A DNA stretch of 48,430 nucleotides from the NCBI GenBank assembly GCA_020633125.1, contig JACKEH010000033.1, positions 1-48,430 of the forward strand. Direction: 5' to 3'. The number at the start of each line of letters is the position of its first letter. Position 1 is the first letter of the stretch. This DNA comes from Sandaracinus sp. (GTDB lineage Bacteria; Myxococcota_A; Polyangia; Polyangiales; Houyiibacteriaceae). This document shows positions 10,653 to 18,701 of the stretch, piece after piece. A program made the translations under genes and the position numbers. The notes below the pieces were generated by a model. That model was given only the letters and a program-made list of their open reading frames with translations, made no database searches and had not been told where the DNA came from.

Positions 10653-11729
10653 GTGACTCGACACCTCGGTTTGTGTCTGGCCGGCGGCGGCATCACCGGC
10701 GCGATGTACGAGGTCGGGGTGCTCGCTGCCCTCGACGAGGCCTTCGAGGACCTCAGCGTCAACGGCTTCGACGTCTACGTCGGCGCGGCGGCTGGAAGCG
10801 TGGTCGCGACGGGACTCGCGGCCGGCATCCCGGCGGCCCGCATGTACCGCGCGTTGCTCGACCCGATGGACGACTTCTTCCCGTTGCAGCGCCAGCACCT
10901 GATGCGGCTGGACGCCCAAGAGGTGCGCCGCGTGGGGACCTCCATCGCGGGCGCGCTTCGTCGGGTGCTCGGCTCGATCACGAGCAAGCCGCTCGCCGTG
11001 GACCTGTGGAACGAGGTCGACCGCTTCTGGGATTCGTTGCCGGCGGGGTTCTTCACCACCGACCCTTTCGAGCAGTTCTTCTTCGAGTTCCTCGTGCGGC
11101 GCGGGCTGCCGAAGTCGTTCGCCGAGATGCCGCGCAAGCTGCTCCTCGTCGCGAACGACCTCGATGTCGGCGACCGCGTGACCTTCGGTCCGGGAGGCGA
11201 CCTCGAGCACGTGCCCATCGCGAAGGCCGTGGCCGCGTCGATGGCCGCGCCGCTGCTCTTCGCGCCGGTCCGCATCGACGGTCGGGACTTCGTCGGTGCG
11301 AGCCCCGGCGAGGCCGGTCACGTCGACGTCGCGGTGAAGCAGGGCTGTGACCTCGTGCTCGTGATCAACGCGATGGTGCCGGTGAAGGTGGACCCGCTGC
11401 AGCCGGGTGTGCCCACGGGCCATGGCCAGAAGAAGCGTGTCCGCGACAAAGGCATGCTCTGGGTCTATTCGCAGAACTGGCGCATCGTGACCGAGGCGCG
11501 TCTGCAGAAGGGCCTGGCGACCTACCGCGCGGAGCACCCCGAGGTGGAGATTCACCTGCTCGAGCCGGAGCGCACCGACGCGACGATGTTCATGCACTCG
11601 CCGATGAACTTCGCAGCGCGACGCGCGATCCTCGAGGACGGCTACAAGAGCACGTGGGCGATGCTGCGCGACGAAGCGAGCCCGCTGCGGCAGAGCCTCG
11701 TCGCTGCTGGTTTCGTTCCGAAGTCTTGA
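10653..11729 (+). CDS. Patatin-like protein lacking the catalytic Ser and Asp
   Basis: About 358 residues with the patatin fold: glycine-rich oxyanion loop LAGGGITGAMYEVGVL near the N-terminus and the usual body. Active patatins use Ser in GxSxG and Asp in DGG/DGA. Here the first motif reads VGAAAGSV, with Ala46 where Ser belongs, and the second region reads FVGASPGEAGHVDVAV, with no DG. The protein therefore looks like a pseudo-lipase, perhaps binding lipid or acting structurally. The start is GTG at 10653; an ATG at 10605 is in frame but adds residues unlike the family. The stop region is duplicated just downstream (11743-11813). Confidence 0.8.
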   Translation: MTRHLGLCLAGGGITGAMYEVGVLAALDEAFEDLSVNGFDVYVGAAAGSVVATGLAAGIPAARMYRALLDPMDDFFPLQRQHLMRLDAQEVRRVGTSIAGALRRVLGSITSKPLAVDLWNEVDRFWDSLPAGFFTTDPFEQFFFEFLVRRGLPKSFAEMPRKLLLVANDLDVGDRVTFGPGGDLEHVPIAKAVAASMAAPLLFAPVRIDGRDFVGASPGEAGHVDVAVKQGCDLVLVINAMVPVKVDPLQPGVPTGHGQKKRVRDKGMLWVYSQNWRIVTEARLQKGLATYRAEHPEVEIHLLEPERTDATMFMHSPMNFAARRAILEDGYKSTWAMLRDEASPLRQSLVAAGFVPKS

Positions 11730-11813
11730 GCGCCCCGAGCGGCGATGGCTGCGCGACGAAGCGAGCCCGCGGCGTCAGAGCTCGGGCTGGGTTCGTTCGA
11801 AGTCTCGCGCGCC
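11659..11813 (+). repeat. Tandem duplication of the 3' end of the patatin-like gene
   Basis: The last about 75 bases of the gene and the bases after its stop (11659-11734) recur imperfectly at 11743-11813, offset by 84 bases. Shared blocks include TGCGCGACGAAGCGAGCCCG and TTCG(TTC)CGAAGTCT. The second copy is not in an ORF that makes sense, so it is decayed duplicate sequence. Confidence 0.7.
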
Positions 11814-11885
11814 ATACCTGAGCATGAAGGTAGGAAACTGGTGCTGAAAGTGCGCACACGGGTTTCCACGGGGATGCCGAAAACG

Positions 11886-11917
11886 AAAAAGAGCCACGGA
11901 GGTCCGTGGCTCTTTTT
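11886..11917. terminator. Strong bidirectional terminator
   Basis: A 15-bp perfect stem at 11886-11900 and 11903-11917 (AAAAAGAGCCACGGA with TCCGTGGCTCTTTTT) has a two-base loop GG, an A-run on one side and a T-run on the other. It separates the plus-strand patatin-like gene and the minus-strand gene ending at 12039, and can end transcription from both. Between 11814 and 12038 I see nothing else. Confidence 0.85.
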
Positions 11918-12038
11918 GCTTTTGTGAAACGTCGGGGCTGGCTTCGCGACGACCTCTTCCACCAGGTCGCCCGCGCGGCGGCTCAGGTCGTCCGCTCGAG
12001 GACTCCCTCGTGTTCGAGGTCGTCCCTTCGCGGACCGC

Positions 12039-12707
12039 TCAGCCCACGAGGTCGTCCATGCGGACTCGCTCGAGCAGCGCCCGGCGTGCGAGCTGCCGGT
12101 CGAGCCGAACGTCGCGCGCGCGCGACACCACGACCGAGAGACCCGAGCCGTACGCGCCGGCGTCACGGTACGAGCCCGACTCGTCGTCGAGCGCGAGCCC
12201 ACCGAGCGCGAGGATTTCGCACGCGCGCGACATCACGAGGCCGAGGTCTTCGTCCATCCAAACGAGGTCGTGCTCTTCCATCGCGGACTCGAGCGCGACC
12301 AGCGCCGCGTGCGCGTCCTCGACTCGGCGCGCGAGCGCCGCCACGAATCCCTGACGTTCCGAGGGCTCCAGCGCGCCCGCCGCGAGCGCCTCGAGGCCAC
12401 CCTCGAAGAGCTCGAACGAATCGCGCGTGCGCCGAAAAAGCTCGACCAGGAGCGGCGCGACGTCGCGCCGGTTGGCCTGCTTGAGTTGCACCACCACGTC
12501 TGGCACGACGTGAAACAAACGACGATGAAGGTCCAGCAAAGCGTCTCTCCGGATTCCCCCCGGTTCGACGAACGACGCGCTCCACAGCGCGACGCGGACA
12601 CTATTCCTCCACCGTGGCCCCCACGCCAACGACGAAACGCTGCGTTCGAGCAGGTGGGAGCAGAGCGCCGAGAGTGCGCGTCCGAGGCCGGAGACGCGCC
12701 GTGACAC
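12039..12707 (-). CDS. Hypothetical protein, mostly alpha-helical
   Basis: About 222 residues, no family recognised. The sequence is helix-rich with long amphipathic stretches (LLDLHRRLFHVVPDVVVQL, LLVELFRRTRDSFELFEGG, AALVALESAMEEHDLVWMD) and ends with a charged segment. No signal peptide or membrane segment is evident, so it is probably cytoplasmic. The frame is open to 12920, but the first about 70 codons of that extension read as Arg/Thr-rich noise; the GTG at 12707 is the preferred start, giving a divergent promoter region of about 210 bases shared with the fibro-slime lipoprotein gene. Confidence 0.6.
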   Translation of the reverse strand: MSRRVSGLGRALSALCSHLLERSVSSLAWGPRWRNSVRVALWSASFVEPGGIRRDALLDLHRRLFHVVPDVVVQLKQANRRDVAPLLVELFRRTRDSFELFEGGLEALAAGALEPSERQGFVAALARRVEDAHAALVALESAMEEHDLVWMDEDLGLVMSRACEILALGGLALDDESGSYRDAGAYGSGLSVVVSRARDVRLDRQLARRALLERVRMDDLVG

Positions 12708-12920
12708 GCATTCCGCGAAAGCTTCGCGTGGCCGATCGGTCGTGCGTCGATCGCGGGTGTCGACCTTACGGCTGGCACGCGCGTCGCGATTTTTTTGCGT
12801 GCTCGTCGGCGCGACGGCGCTCGAGCACGGAAGGATGCGCACGCGGCCTCCCGCGTGATCCCTCGCGGTCCTGGTTCGACCTCGTGACCCGATCCCGCCG
12901 GTCGCGCGCTCCATGAGCAC

Positions 12921-13724
12921 ATGCCGGTTCGGTTTCGTTTCGTCTTCGTTTCGTTCCTCTTCGCGTGTGGCTCTTCGCCGACTCCGGCTCGGGAAGACGA
13001 CGGCGGGCGCGCACGCGACGCCGGCCGCTCGGGATCGGCGGTCGACGCGGCCTTCGACGCGTCACCAGCCGCGTGCGACCGCCTCGTGCTGACCGTGCGC
13101 GACTTCCGAGAAGACCACCCGGACTTCGAGAACCACGCGTACCAAGTCGGCGACTCGCGCGTCGCGCGAACCGGGCTCGTGGAGACACGTCTGGACGCGG
13201 ACCACAAGCCCGTGCACGCCGCGTCGGGGCCCACCGCGATGACGGCGGGACCCGAGCGTTTCGCGGAGTGGTATCGCGACGTCGAAGGCGTCAACCAACG
13301 CTTCGAGGTCGAGATCCCGCTGACCTCGAGCGGCGACGGGCGTTGGGTCTACGACTCGGCGGCGTTCTTCCCAGTCGACGGGCGCGGCTTCGGCGACGGC
13401 ACGTACTCCGAGGGTGGCGTCTCGGTGACCCACAACTTCCACTTCAGCACCGAGCTGCACACACGCTTTCGCTACCGAGGAGGCGAGGTGCTGACGTTTC
13501 GGGGTGACGACGACCTCTGGATCTTCGTCGAGGACGAGCTCGTCTTGGACCTCGGGGGACTTCACGAGCCGGTGGAGGGCACGATCGACTTCGACGCGAT
13601 CGCGGGCCGTCTCGGCCTCGAAATCGGCGGCGACTACCGGCTCAGTCTCTTTCACGCCGAACGCCACTCGACGGGCTCGAACTTCCGCATCGAGACGTCG
13701 ATCGAGTGCTTCGAGCTGATCTGA
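12921..13724 (+). CDS. Fibro-slime domain lipoprotein
   Basis: A 267-residue predicted lipoprotein. The signal MPVRFRFVFVSFLFAC ends at a lipobox Cys, followed by an Asp/Gly/Arg-rich linker to about residue 50. The remainder matches the fibro-slime/PA14-like domain: LTVRDFREDHPDFEN, FAEWYRDVEGVNQRFE, the conserved GDDDLWIFVEDELVLDLGGLH and the closing LSLFHAERHSTGSNFRIET. Such domains are found in myxobacterial, Fibrobacter and Dictyostelium surface proteins and are linked to carbohydrate or slime binding; the ligand here is unknown. Its start lies opposite that of the divergent hypothetical gene at 12707. Confidence 0.85.
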   Translation: MPVRFRFVFVSFLFACGSSPTPAREDDGGRARDAGRSGSAVDAAFDASPAACDRLVLTVRDFREDHPDFENHAYQVGDSRVARTGLVETRLDADHKPVHAASGPTAMTAGPERFAEWYRDVEGVNQRFEVEIPLTSSGDGRWVYDSAAFFPVDGRGFGDGTYSEGGVSVTHNFHFSTELHTRFRYRGGEVLTFRGDDDLWIFVEDELVLDLGGLHEPVEGTIDFDAIAGRLGLEIGGDYRLSLFHAERHSTGSNFRIETSIECFELI

Positions 13725-13783
13725 GAGAGCTCGTGATTTCGAGCAAGCGCGAGACGACGACGTGGTGACACGAGCGTGCTGGG

Positions 13784-13869
13784 CGCGGGCTCCCCTCGAG
13801 CGAGACGACCTCCTCCGGACGTCGTTTCGCTCAGGCACTCGGGAGCCCGCGGAGGTCCCCTGGACCTCC
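13784..13869 (+). terminator. Long multi-part hairpin after the fibro-slime gene
   Basis: CGCGGGCTCCC (13784-13794) pairs perfectly with GGGAGCCCGCG (13841-13851). Inside it GAGCGAGACGAC (13798-13809) pairs with GTCGTTTCGCTC (13821-13832) with one wobble. A further hairpin GGAGGTCC-CCT-GGACCTCC (13851-13869) follows. It begins 60 bases after the stop at 13724. There is no T-run, so it may be an unusual terminator, RNA stabiliser or another structured element. Confidence 0.5.
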
Positions 13870-13989
13870 CGACGCTGCGCCCACGCCCCGCCCCCGCCTG
13901 ATCGCTCCAACGTTCTCGGCGAGTGGCGGCGCGTCCATCGAAGGGAGTTGTCGTTGCTCGCGCGCGCAGGGTCCGGCACCGTCGCGCGC

Positions 13990-15807
13990 ATGCGACGGAT
14001 CGCGCTCCTCGGTTTCCTGCTCGGCGCCTGCGGCGGAAGCACCACGAACGTGTCGACCACCACGGTCGGCGTCACGCAGATCACCCAGAACATCACGGTC
14101 GCGTGGGGCGACGCGGGGCCGAGCAACGAGGTCGACTTCGAAGACCCGCGGCTCGTCCGCGCGATGGAAGAGACGACCCAGATGATGGGGCGCGAGATCG
14201 ACTTCCGTTTCGACCTGCGCATGATGCCGCGGCCACTGGGCGCGTTCTTCGAGGGGTTCTTCGAGCGCCAGGTCGGACGTGTCCCGCGCGACCTCGAGCA
14301 GCTCGCGCGTCGCGACGCGGACGTGCACGCTTTCGCGCTCGTGTCGCTTCGCGCGGTGCACTTCGATTACGACGGCTCGCGCGAGGTCACCGTGGTCTTC
14401 GAGCCGCAGGAGGGAATCCTTCGTTACCGTCTCGGCGACGCGCACGTGCCGGAAGGCGGCGCGAGCTGGGCGCTGCGTCGCGCCTACTTGGACCACCTTC
14501 GCCAGACGTACACCGGCGTGCAGGTCGGAGCGCTCGAGCGGCCGGACTTCCCGCATTGGTTCCGCTACGTCCGCGAGATCGGCGACCGGGGCGACCGCGA
14601 GGCGAAGGCGAAGGTGTTGATCGATCTGCTCGCGTTCGAGGAGCGACTCGGGCGCGAGGGCGAGACCGCGCTTCGACAGACGGTGCGCACCTACGTGCTG
14701 CGAAAGGCGGATCGGTTTCGGGAGGAGTACCAACGTCGGCTCGCCGAGGTGCAGGCGTTGCCGACCTCGTCGCCGTGGCGGGCGGCCGAGGCTGCGTTCG
14801 TGACCTTCGTGCAGCGCAGCTGGAGCGACTTCACGGCGCAAGAGAAGGTGCGGCTGCTGGAGGACTTGCTGGTGCGCCGCTTCAACGTTCGGCGCGAAGA
14901 CGACCCCTACGTGCGCGAGGCGTTTCCGGGGCTCGACGTGCTCGGGCTCGCGCTCGGGGAGATGGAGGCATGGCTCGCGGCGGGAAAGCCGGCGCCGTAT
15001 CCGACCTCGGACCGCGACCACGCGCAGCGTCTCTTCGACGAGATCGTCTGTGCGCCGCGCCCGCACGACTCGCAGCGCTACCAACGCAGCCGCTGCGACT
15101 CGGAGGTCTACCGCTTCGCGTCGCTCGAGCCGACGCAGCGTGAGCGTCTCTTCCGCTTCGTCCGTGAGAAGAACGATCCCGCGCTGACCGAGGCGCTCTT
15201 CGTGAACCTTCGATGGCTCGGCAGCCCCTTCTTGATCGACGCGTGGCGCTTCTTCGAAGACGACGACGCGCAGTGGCGGATCGGCGCGCGCGTGATCGGG
15301 GATCTGCTCGACTACGGCGGACCCGATCAGCGCGGCGCGCTCTACGACGAGTCGGTGCGTCTGTGGCGTGAGCATCCGTCGAGGCGCGGGCCGTTGCTCT
15401 ACGTCCTCAGCCGGCTGGAACCGAACGCGGTGTCGCGCCTCGTCGCGTGGGGCGAGTTTCGTCGGGTCTTCGGATCGCTGGCGACGCGCGCGGACCTCGA
15501 CGACTTCTTGGCGATCGGCGACGACGCGATGGTGCGCATCGCGAAGATCGTGCCGGCGCTCGCGACGAACGTGAACGTGGGCGACGCGCTCGCGCCGCGT
15601 TTGGATCCGCGCATGGCGGACGACGAGCTTCGGCGTCGTGTGCCCTTCTTTCCCCATCGAATGCTCAACGAGCTCGTGACGGCGCTGAAGGCTCGGCGCG
15701 ACACCGCGAGCTTGGCGTCGTTGCGGCGCTTCCTTCAGCAGCGCGCCGCCGCGCATCCTTCCGAGGAACGAGGGCTTCAGACCTTGATTCAGATGACCAG
15801 TCGCTGA
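13990..15807 (+). CDS. Large alpha-helical lipoprotein of unknown function
   Basis: A 605-residue predicted lipoprotein: MRRIALLGFLLGACGG gives lipobox Cys14, then a Thr/Val/Asn-rich stretch. The remainder is soluble and helical (REAKAKVLIDLLAFEERLG, RKADRFREEYQRRLAEVQ, and repeated Asp/Arg-rich helices suggestive of HEAT-like alpha repeats towards the C-terminus). I recognise no catalytic motif. The frame is open upstream to 13762, but the ATG at 13990 heads the signal peptide. It is followed 33 bases later by another small lipoprotein gene, possibly cotranscribed. Confidence 0.75.
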   Translation: MRRIALLGFLLGACGGSTTNVSTTTVGVTQITQNITVAWGDAGPSNEVDFEDPRLVRAMEETTQMMGREIDFRFDLRMMPRPLGAFFEGFFERQVGRVPRDLEQLARRDADVHAFALVSLRAVHFDYDGSREVTVVFEPQEGILRYRLGDAHVPEGGASWALRRAYLDHLRQTYTGVQVGALERPDFPHWFRYVREIGDRGDREAKAKVLIDLLAFEERLGREGETALRQTVRTYVLRKADRFREEYQRRLAEVQALPTSSPWRAAEAAFVTFVQRSWSDFTAQEKVRLLEDLLVRRFNVRREDDPYVREAFPGLDVLGLALGEMEAWLAAGKPAPYPTSDRDHAQRLFDEIVCAPRPHDSQRYQRSRCDSEVYRFASLEPTQRERLFRFVREKNDPALTEALFVNLRWLGSPFLIDAWRFFEDDDAQWRIGARVIGDLLDYGGPDQRGALYDESVRLWREHPSRRGPLLYVLSRLEPNAVSRLVAWGEFRRVFGSLATRADLDDFLAIGDDAMVRIAKIVPALATNVNVGDALAPRLDPRMADDELRRRVPFFPHRMLNELVTALKARRDTASLASLRRFLQQRAAAHPSEERGLQTLIQMTSR

Positions 15808-15840
15808 GCTCGAAGCGGGGACGTCGTGTACCTTTTGACG

Positions 15841-16209
15841 ATGATGCGCGTGGGTGTCGTGATCTCGCTGCTCGTCGGGTGCGGAAGCTCGGAGCCCGCG
15901 GCGCCCACGCCCGCCCCCGTGGTGCAGGCGCCCGTCGAGCCGCCCGCGCCCGACCTCTGCGCGCCTTTCGTTGCACGCGCTCGCCACGTGGCGTCGGCGG
16001 ACTCCGGGTGCAGCAGCGACGAACAATGCACCTGTCGGTCGGGGCTGCTCTTCGCCGACTGCGGTGGCGCGGCGTCGATGGACACGGCGCACCGCCTCTC
16101 GATGATCGCCCGTGAAGCCGCGGCCGAAGGGTGTGAGCCCGACGGTCCACGATGCGCGCCGCGGGAGTGTGCGGTCGCGTGTGTCGAAGGCCGCTGCGTC
16201 GAGCGTTGA
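15841..16209 (+). CDS. Small Cys-rich lipoprotein
   Basis: About 122 residues, no family recognised. The signal MMRVGVVISLLVGC has a good lipobox, followed by an Ala/Pro-rich linker (PTPAPVVQAPVEPPAP) and a compact domain with at least ten cysteines (CSSDEQCTCRSG, CAPRECAVACVEGRC), likely disulfide-bonded in the periplasm or on the surface. The ATG at 15841 is used; an in-frame GTG at 15826 would add five residues. The gene ends only 3 bases from the convergent gene at 16213. Confidence 0.65.
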   Translation: MMRVGVVISLLVGCGSSEPAAPTPAPVVQAPVEPPAPDLCAPFVARARHVASADSGCSSDEQCTCRSGLLFADCGGAASMDTAHRLSMIAREAAAEGCEPDGPRCAPRECAVACVEGRCVER

Positions 16210-16212
16210 GCT

Positions 16213-17337
16213 TCAGCGCAGCACGAGAAGCTTCGTGCCACCACGCACCGCGCGCACCCGGAGGAGCGGCGCTTCTCCGTCGTCGAGCGTGACCCACACG
16301 ACGTGGCTTCCCGCGCCGAGGCGCTGCTGTGTGCCGCGCACGATCGCGTCGCCGCGTTCGAGCCCCACGACGTGGGCGGCGTGGCGGGTGCCGTCGAGGC
16401 GAATCGTGTCGACGCGTAGCTCGCTCAGGCGCGCGGGGCCGTCGAGCTCGAGCGCGACCCGCACGCCACAACGCCGTTCGAGGGCCGGGACGTCGCATCG
16501 CGGGCTCTCCGTCACGCGCATCGCGAAAGGGGAGCCGGTGGCGGTGGCTCCGAGCTCGGTGGCCGACGCGTCGGCGTGCGCGAGCGCTTCGGCGAGTCGG
16601 CGGCGCTGCTCGGTGCGGGCACGGTCGATGGCGGCGCGACGACGCGCGACCTCGGCGTGCTCCCAACCGACGAGGGCGGCGGCGTCGTAGAGCGCGTCGA
16701 GGGCGGTGCGCTCGTCGACGAGCCCGAGCTCGTCGTGGTCGAGGTCGGGGGTCGCGGCGCTCAAGCGAGCGATCTCGGCGTCGGCGCGACCGAGCGTCTC
16801 GGGCAGACGTCGGGCGATCTCTTCCGGATCGACTCGACGGCACTCCGTGGTGACGACGACGCCCTCGGCGGTGATCGGCAGTCGGCCGTCGAAGCGTGCG
16901 GCGGCGTCGCCGACCGGGTCGTCGACCGCGACGTCACGATCCACGACGCGCGCGGTGAGGCGCTCGCGTCGTCGAAGGCGCACGTTCGGCACGCTCGCGT
17001 AGAAGCTCCACGCGTCTTCGGGGCCGCGAACCACCGCGCGCGTTCGACCGAGCCGCAGGGTGACCGTGGGATCGGGCGCGCCGTAGTTGCGCGTGATCGC
17101 GCCGCCGAGCCCGTCGTAGCTGCGCGTGCGCGCGATCTCGACGCGGCAGACGAAGGTGCCTTCGGCGACCGCGCCCTCGAAGGCCGGCGCGGTGTCGAAG
17201 TACGCACGCGCGCCTTCGAGCTGAGGAGGCTCGCCTCGTTGGCGAGAGAGCTCGCGCCAGGTCGGCTGCGCGTGGGCGGCGGCAGAGACGGCGAAGGACG
17301 CGAGGAGGAGCAGAAGTCCCGAAGCGCGTTTCGTCAT
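16213..17337 (-). CDS. Secreted protein of unknown function
   Basis: A 374-residue exported protein: signal MTKRASGLLLLLASFAVSAAAHA with a signal-peptidase-I-type Ala-x-Ala site and no lipobox. The body alternates beta-rich segments (FVCRVEIARTRSYDGLG, PTVTLRLGRTRAVV) with a helical Arg/Ala/Glu-rich middle (residues about 195-265, a likely coiled coil) and a beta-rich C-terminal domain with two Cys in SPRCDVPALERRCGVRV. No enzyme motif was recognised. Confidence 0.7.
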   Translation of the reverse strand: MTKRASGLLLLLASFAVSAAAHAQPTWRELSRQRGEPPQLEGARAYFDTAPAFEGAVAEGTFVCRVEIARTRSYDGLGGAITRNYGAPDPTVTLRLGRTRAVVRGPEDAWSFYASVPNVRLRRRERLTARVVDRDVAVDDPVGDAAARFDGRLPITAEGVVVTTECRRVDPEEIARRLPETLGRADAEIARLSAATPDLDHDELGLVDERTALDALYDAAALVGWEHAEVARRRAAIDRARTEQRRRLAEALAHADASATELGATATGSPFAMRVTESPRCDVPALERRCGVRVALELDGPARLSELRVDTIRLDGTRHAAHVVGLERGDAIVRGTQQRLGAGSHVVWVTLDDGEAPLLRVRAVRGGTKLLVLR

Positions 17338-17487
17338 GGACGCCCTTGGTAGCGCGTGCCGTGCCGGTGCGGGACTCTTCTTGAAAGTGTGAATGAAATC
17401 GGACGGTTGCGAGGGTGTTCGCTGGGCGTGGGGGCGCGGCGCCCGGGCGTGAATGTCCGACCCTGTGGCGATTCCTTCACGTCCGGA

Positions 17488-17528
17488 ACGACGCGACCCA
17501 CCGCTCGTGGGAGCGAGGGTCGCGTCGT
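17488..17528 (-). terminator. Terminator of the RNA ligase gene
   Basis: ACGACGCGACCC (17488-17499) pairs with GGGTCGCGTCGT (17517-17528), with an inner CGCTC/GAGCG stem. It ends 5 bases beyond the RNA ligase stop at 17533. The 150 bases on to the upstream gene at 17338 hold no gene. Confidence 0.65.
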
Positions 17529-17532
17529 GGCG

Positions 17533-18531
17533 TCAGTCTTCGTCCTTCAGGAGGAAGTCGTTGTCGATGACCTTGAAGGAGAGGCGGCCGCCGAGGACGT
17601 CGGACCGACGACCGACGAGCGGTCGAACGACGATGCCCTCCTTTCGGTTCGTGGTGCCTTCGTAGCGACCTCCGGCGAGGCGAAGCCAAGCGTCCAGCGA
17701 GTGGTCGAAGCTTCGGGCCTCGTCGCCTTCGACCACGCGCTCGTAGGGCACGCAGCGGAGACCTCGCGCGTCGCAGAACGCTCGAAGCTCGAGCGGGTCG
17801 AGGTGGCGACCGGCGCGGGTGTCGTAGGCGTCGAAGACGAACCAATCGACCTGCGCGAGCCCGAGCCGGTTCTTCTGGACGCCGGGACCCACGAGCTCGC
17901 CTTGCACGGCCATCTCGCGCGGGATCACGTCGGCCAAACGATAGCGCTCGGCGATCTGCCATTGCGCGCTCGGTCCCTTCGCGAGCGACCAGTTGCGGGA
18001 GCAGACGACGAGCTCGCCCGCATCGTCGACGAAGTAGGTGGTCGAGGTGCCGTCGAGCTTCGTGGTGATCACGAAGTCGTGTCCGCGAATCTCGTCGAGC
18101 ACCCCGAGCGCGGACTGCAGACGAATCTCGTCGGTCTTGGGCACGCGCGGCGGGAAGGGGCCCGCGACGGTGCCGTCGGCGGGAAGCACGGGCTCGAACT
18201 TCGTGACGCCGAGCGCCTCGCGGACGTCGGTGCCGACGGGCGGGACCTCGCCTTCGAGAATGTCGACGGGGAGCGCGAGGCCTTGGGAGAGCACGCCGCG
18301 CAGGCGCACGGTCTTCACGCGAAAGCCGCGCGGACGCAGGAACTCGGACCAAGCGGGACCGTCGGGGAGGACGCTGTCGATCTCGAAGAAGACGCAGCGG
18401 TCGCCCGCGTCGAGCTCGCCCTTCTTCACGACGACGTCCCAGCCCATCACGCGCGCGCGAAGGATGCGGTCGGCGCCTTCGATCGGGTCGACGCGCTCGA
18501 CGGTTTGAATGGAGACCAGCTTTCGCTTCAT
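17533..18531 (-). CDS. RNA ligase, DraRnl/Rnl5 type
   Basis: A 332-residue ATP-dependent RNA ligase, expected to seal 3'-OH/5'-phosphate nicks through an enzyme-AMP intermediate. The nucleophile is Lys158 in motif I (TKLDGTS). Further motifs are FVFDAYD near 231-237, EGIVVRP near 298-304 and LSFKVIDNDFLL near 317-328 (motif V). The N-terminal segment before motif I (MKRKLVSIQTVERVDP..., residues 1 to about 130) matches the OB-type domain distinctive of the Deinococcus DraRnl family. Length and order fit. The start is ATG at 18531; the longer frame upstream runs antisense through the neighbouring repeat tract and is ignored. Neighbours give no functional partner. Confidence 0.88.
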   Translation of the reverse strand: MKRKLVSIQTVERVDPIEGADRILRARVMGWDVVVKKGELDAGDRCVFFEIDSVLPDGPAWSEFLRPRGFRVKTVRLRGVLSQGLALPVDILEGEVPPVGTDVREALGVTKFEPVLPADGTVAGPFPPRVPKTDEIRLQSALGVLDEIRGHDFVITTKLDGTSTTYFVDDAGELVVCSRNWSLAKGPSAQWQIAERYRLADVIPREMAVQGELVGPGVQKNRLGLAQVDWFVFDAYDTRAGRHLDPLELRAFCDARGLRCVPYERVVEGDEARSFDHSLDAWLRLAGGRYEGTTNRKEGIVVRPLVGRRSDVLGGRLSFKVIDNDFLLKDED

Positions 18532-18701
18532 CGGGAAGCTCCGGGGCAATCGCGCGCTGCGCGGGTGGGGCTCGAAGGACGCGAGAGGCCGGGAGAACCG
18601 GCCACGATCGCGACGCTCGTGGCGCGCCGGCGTCACGAGACTCGCCCTCTTGGACACGCGCGTCGTGCTTGTCCAGGGGCGCGGCGTGCGAAGATGCGTG
18701 G

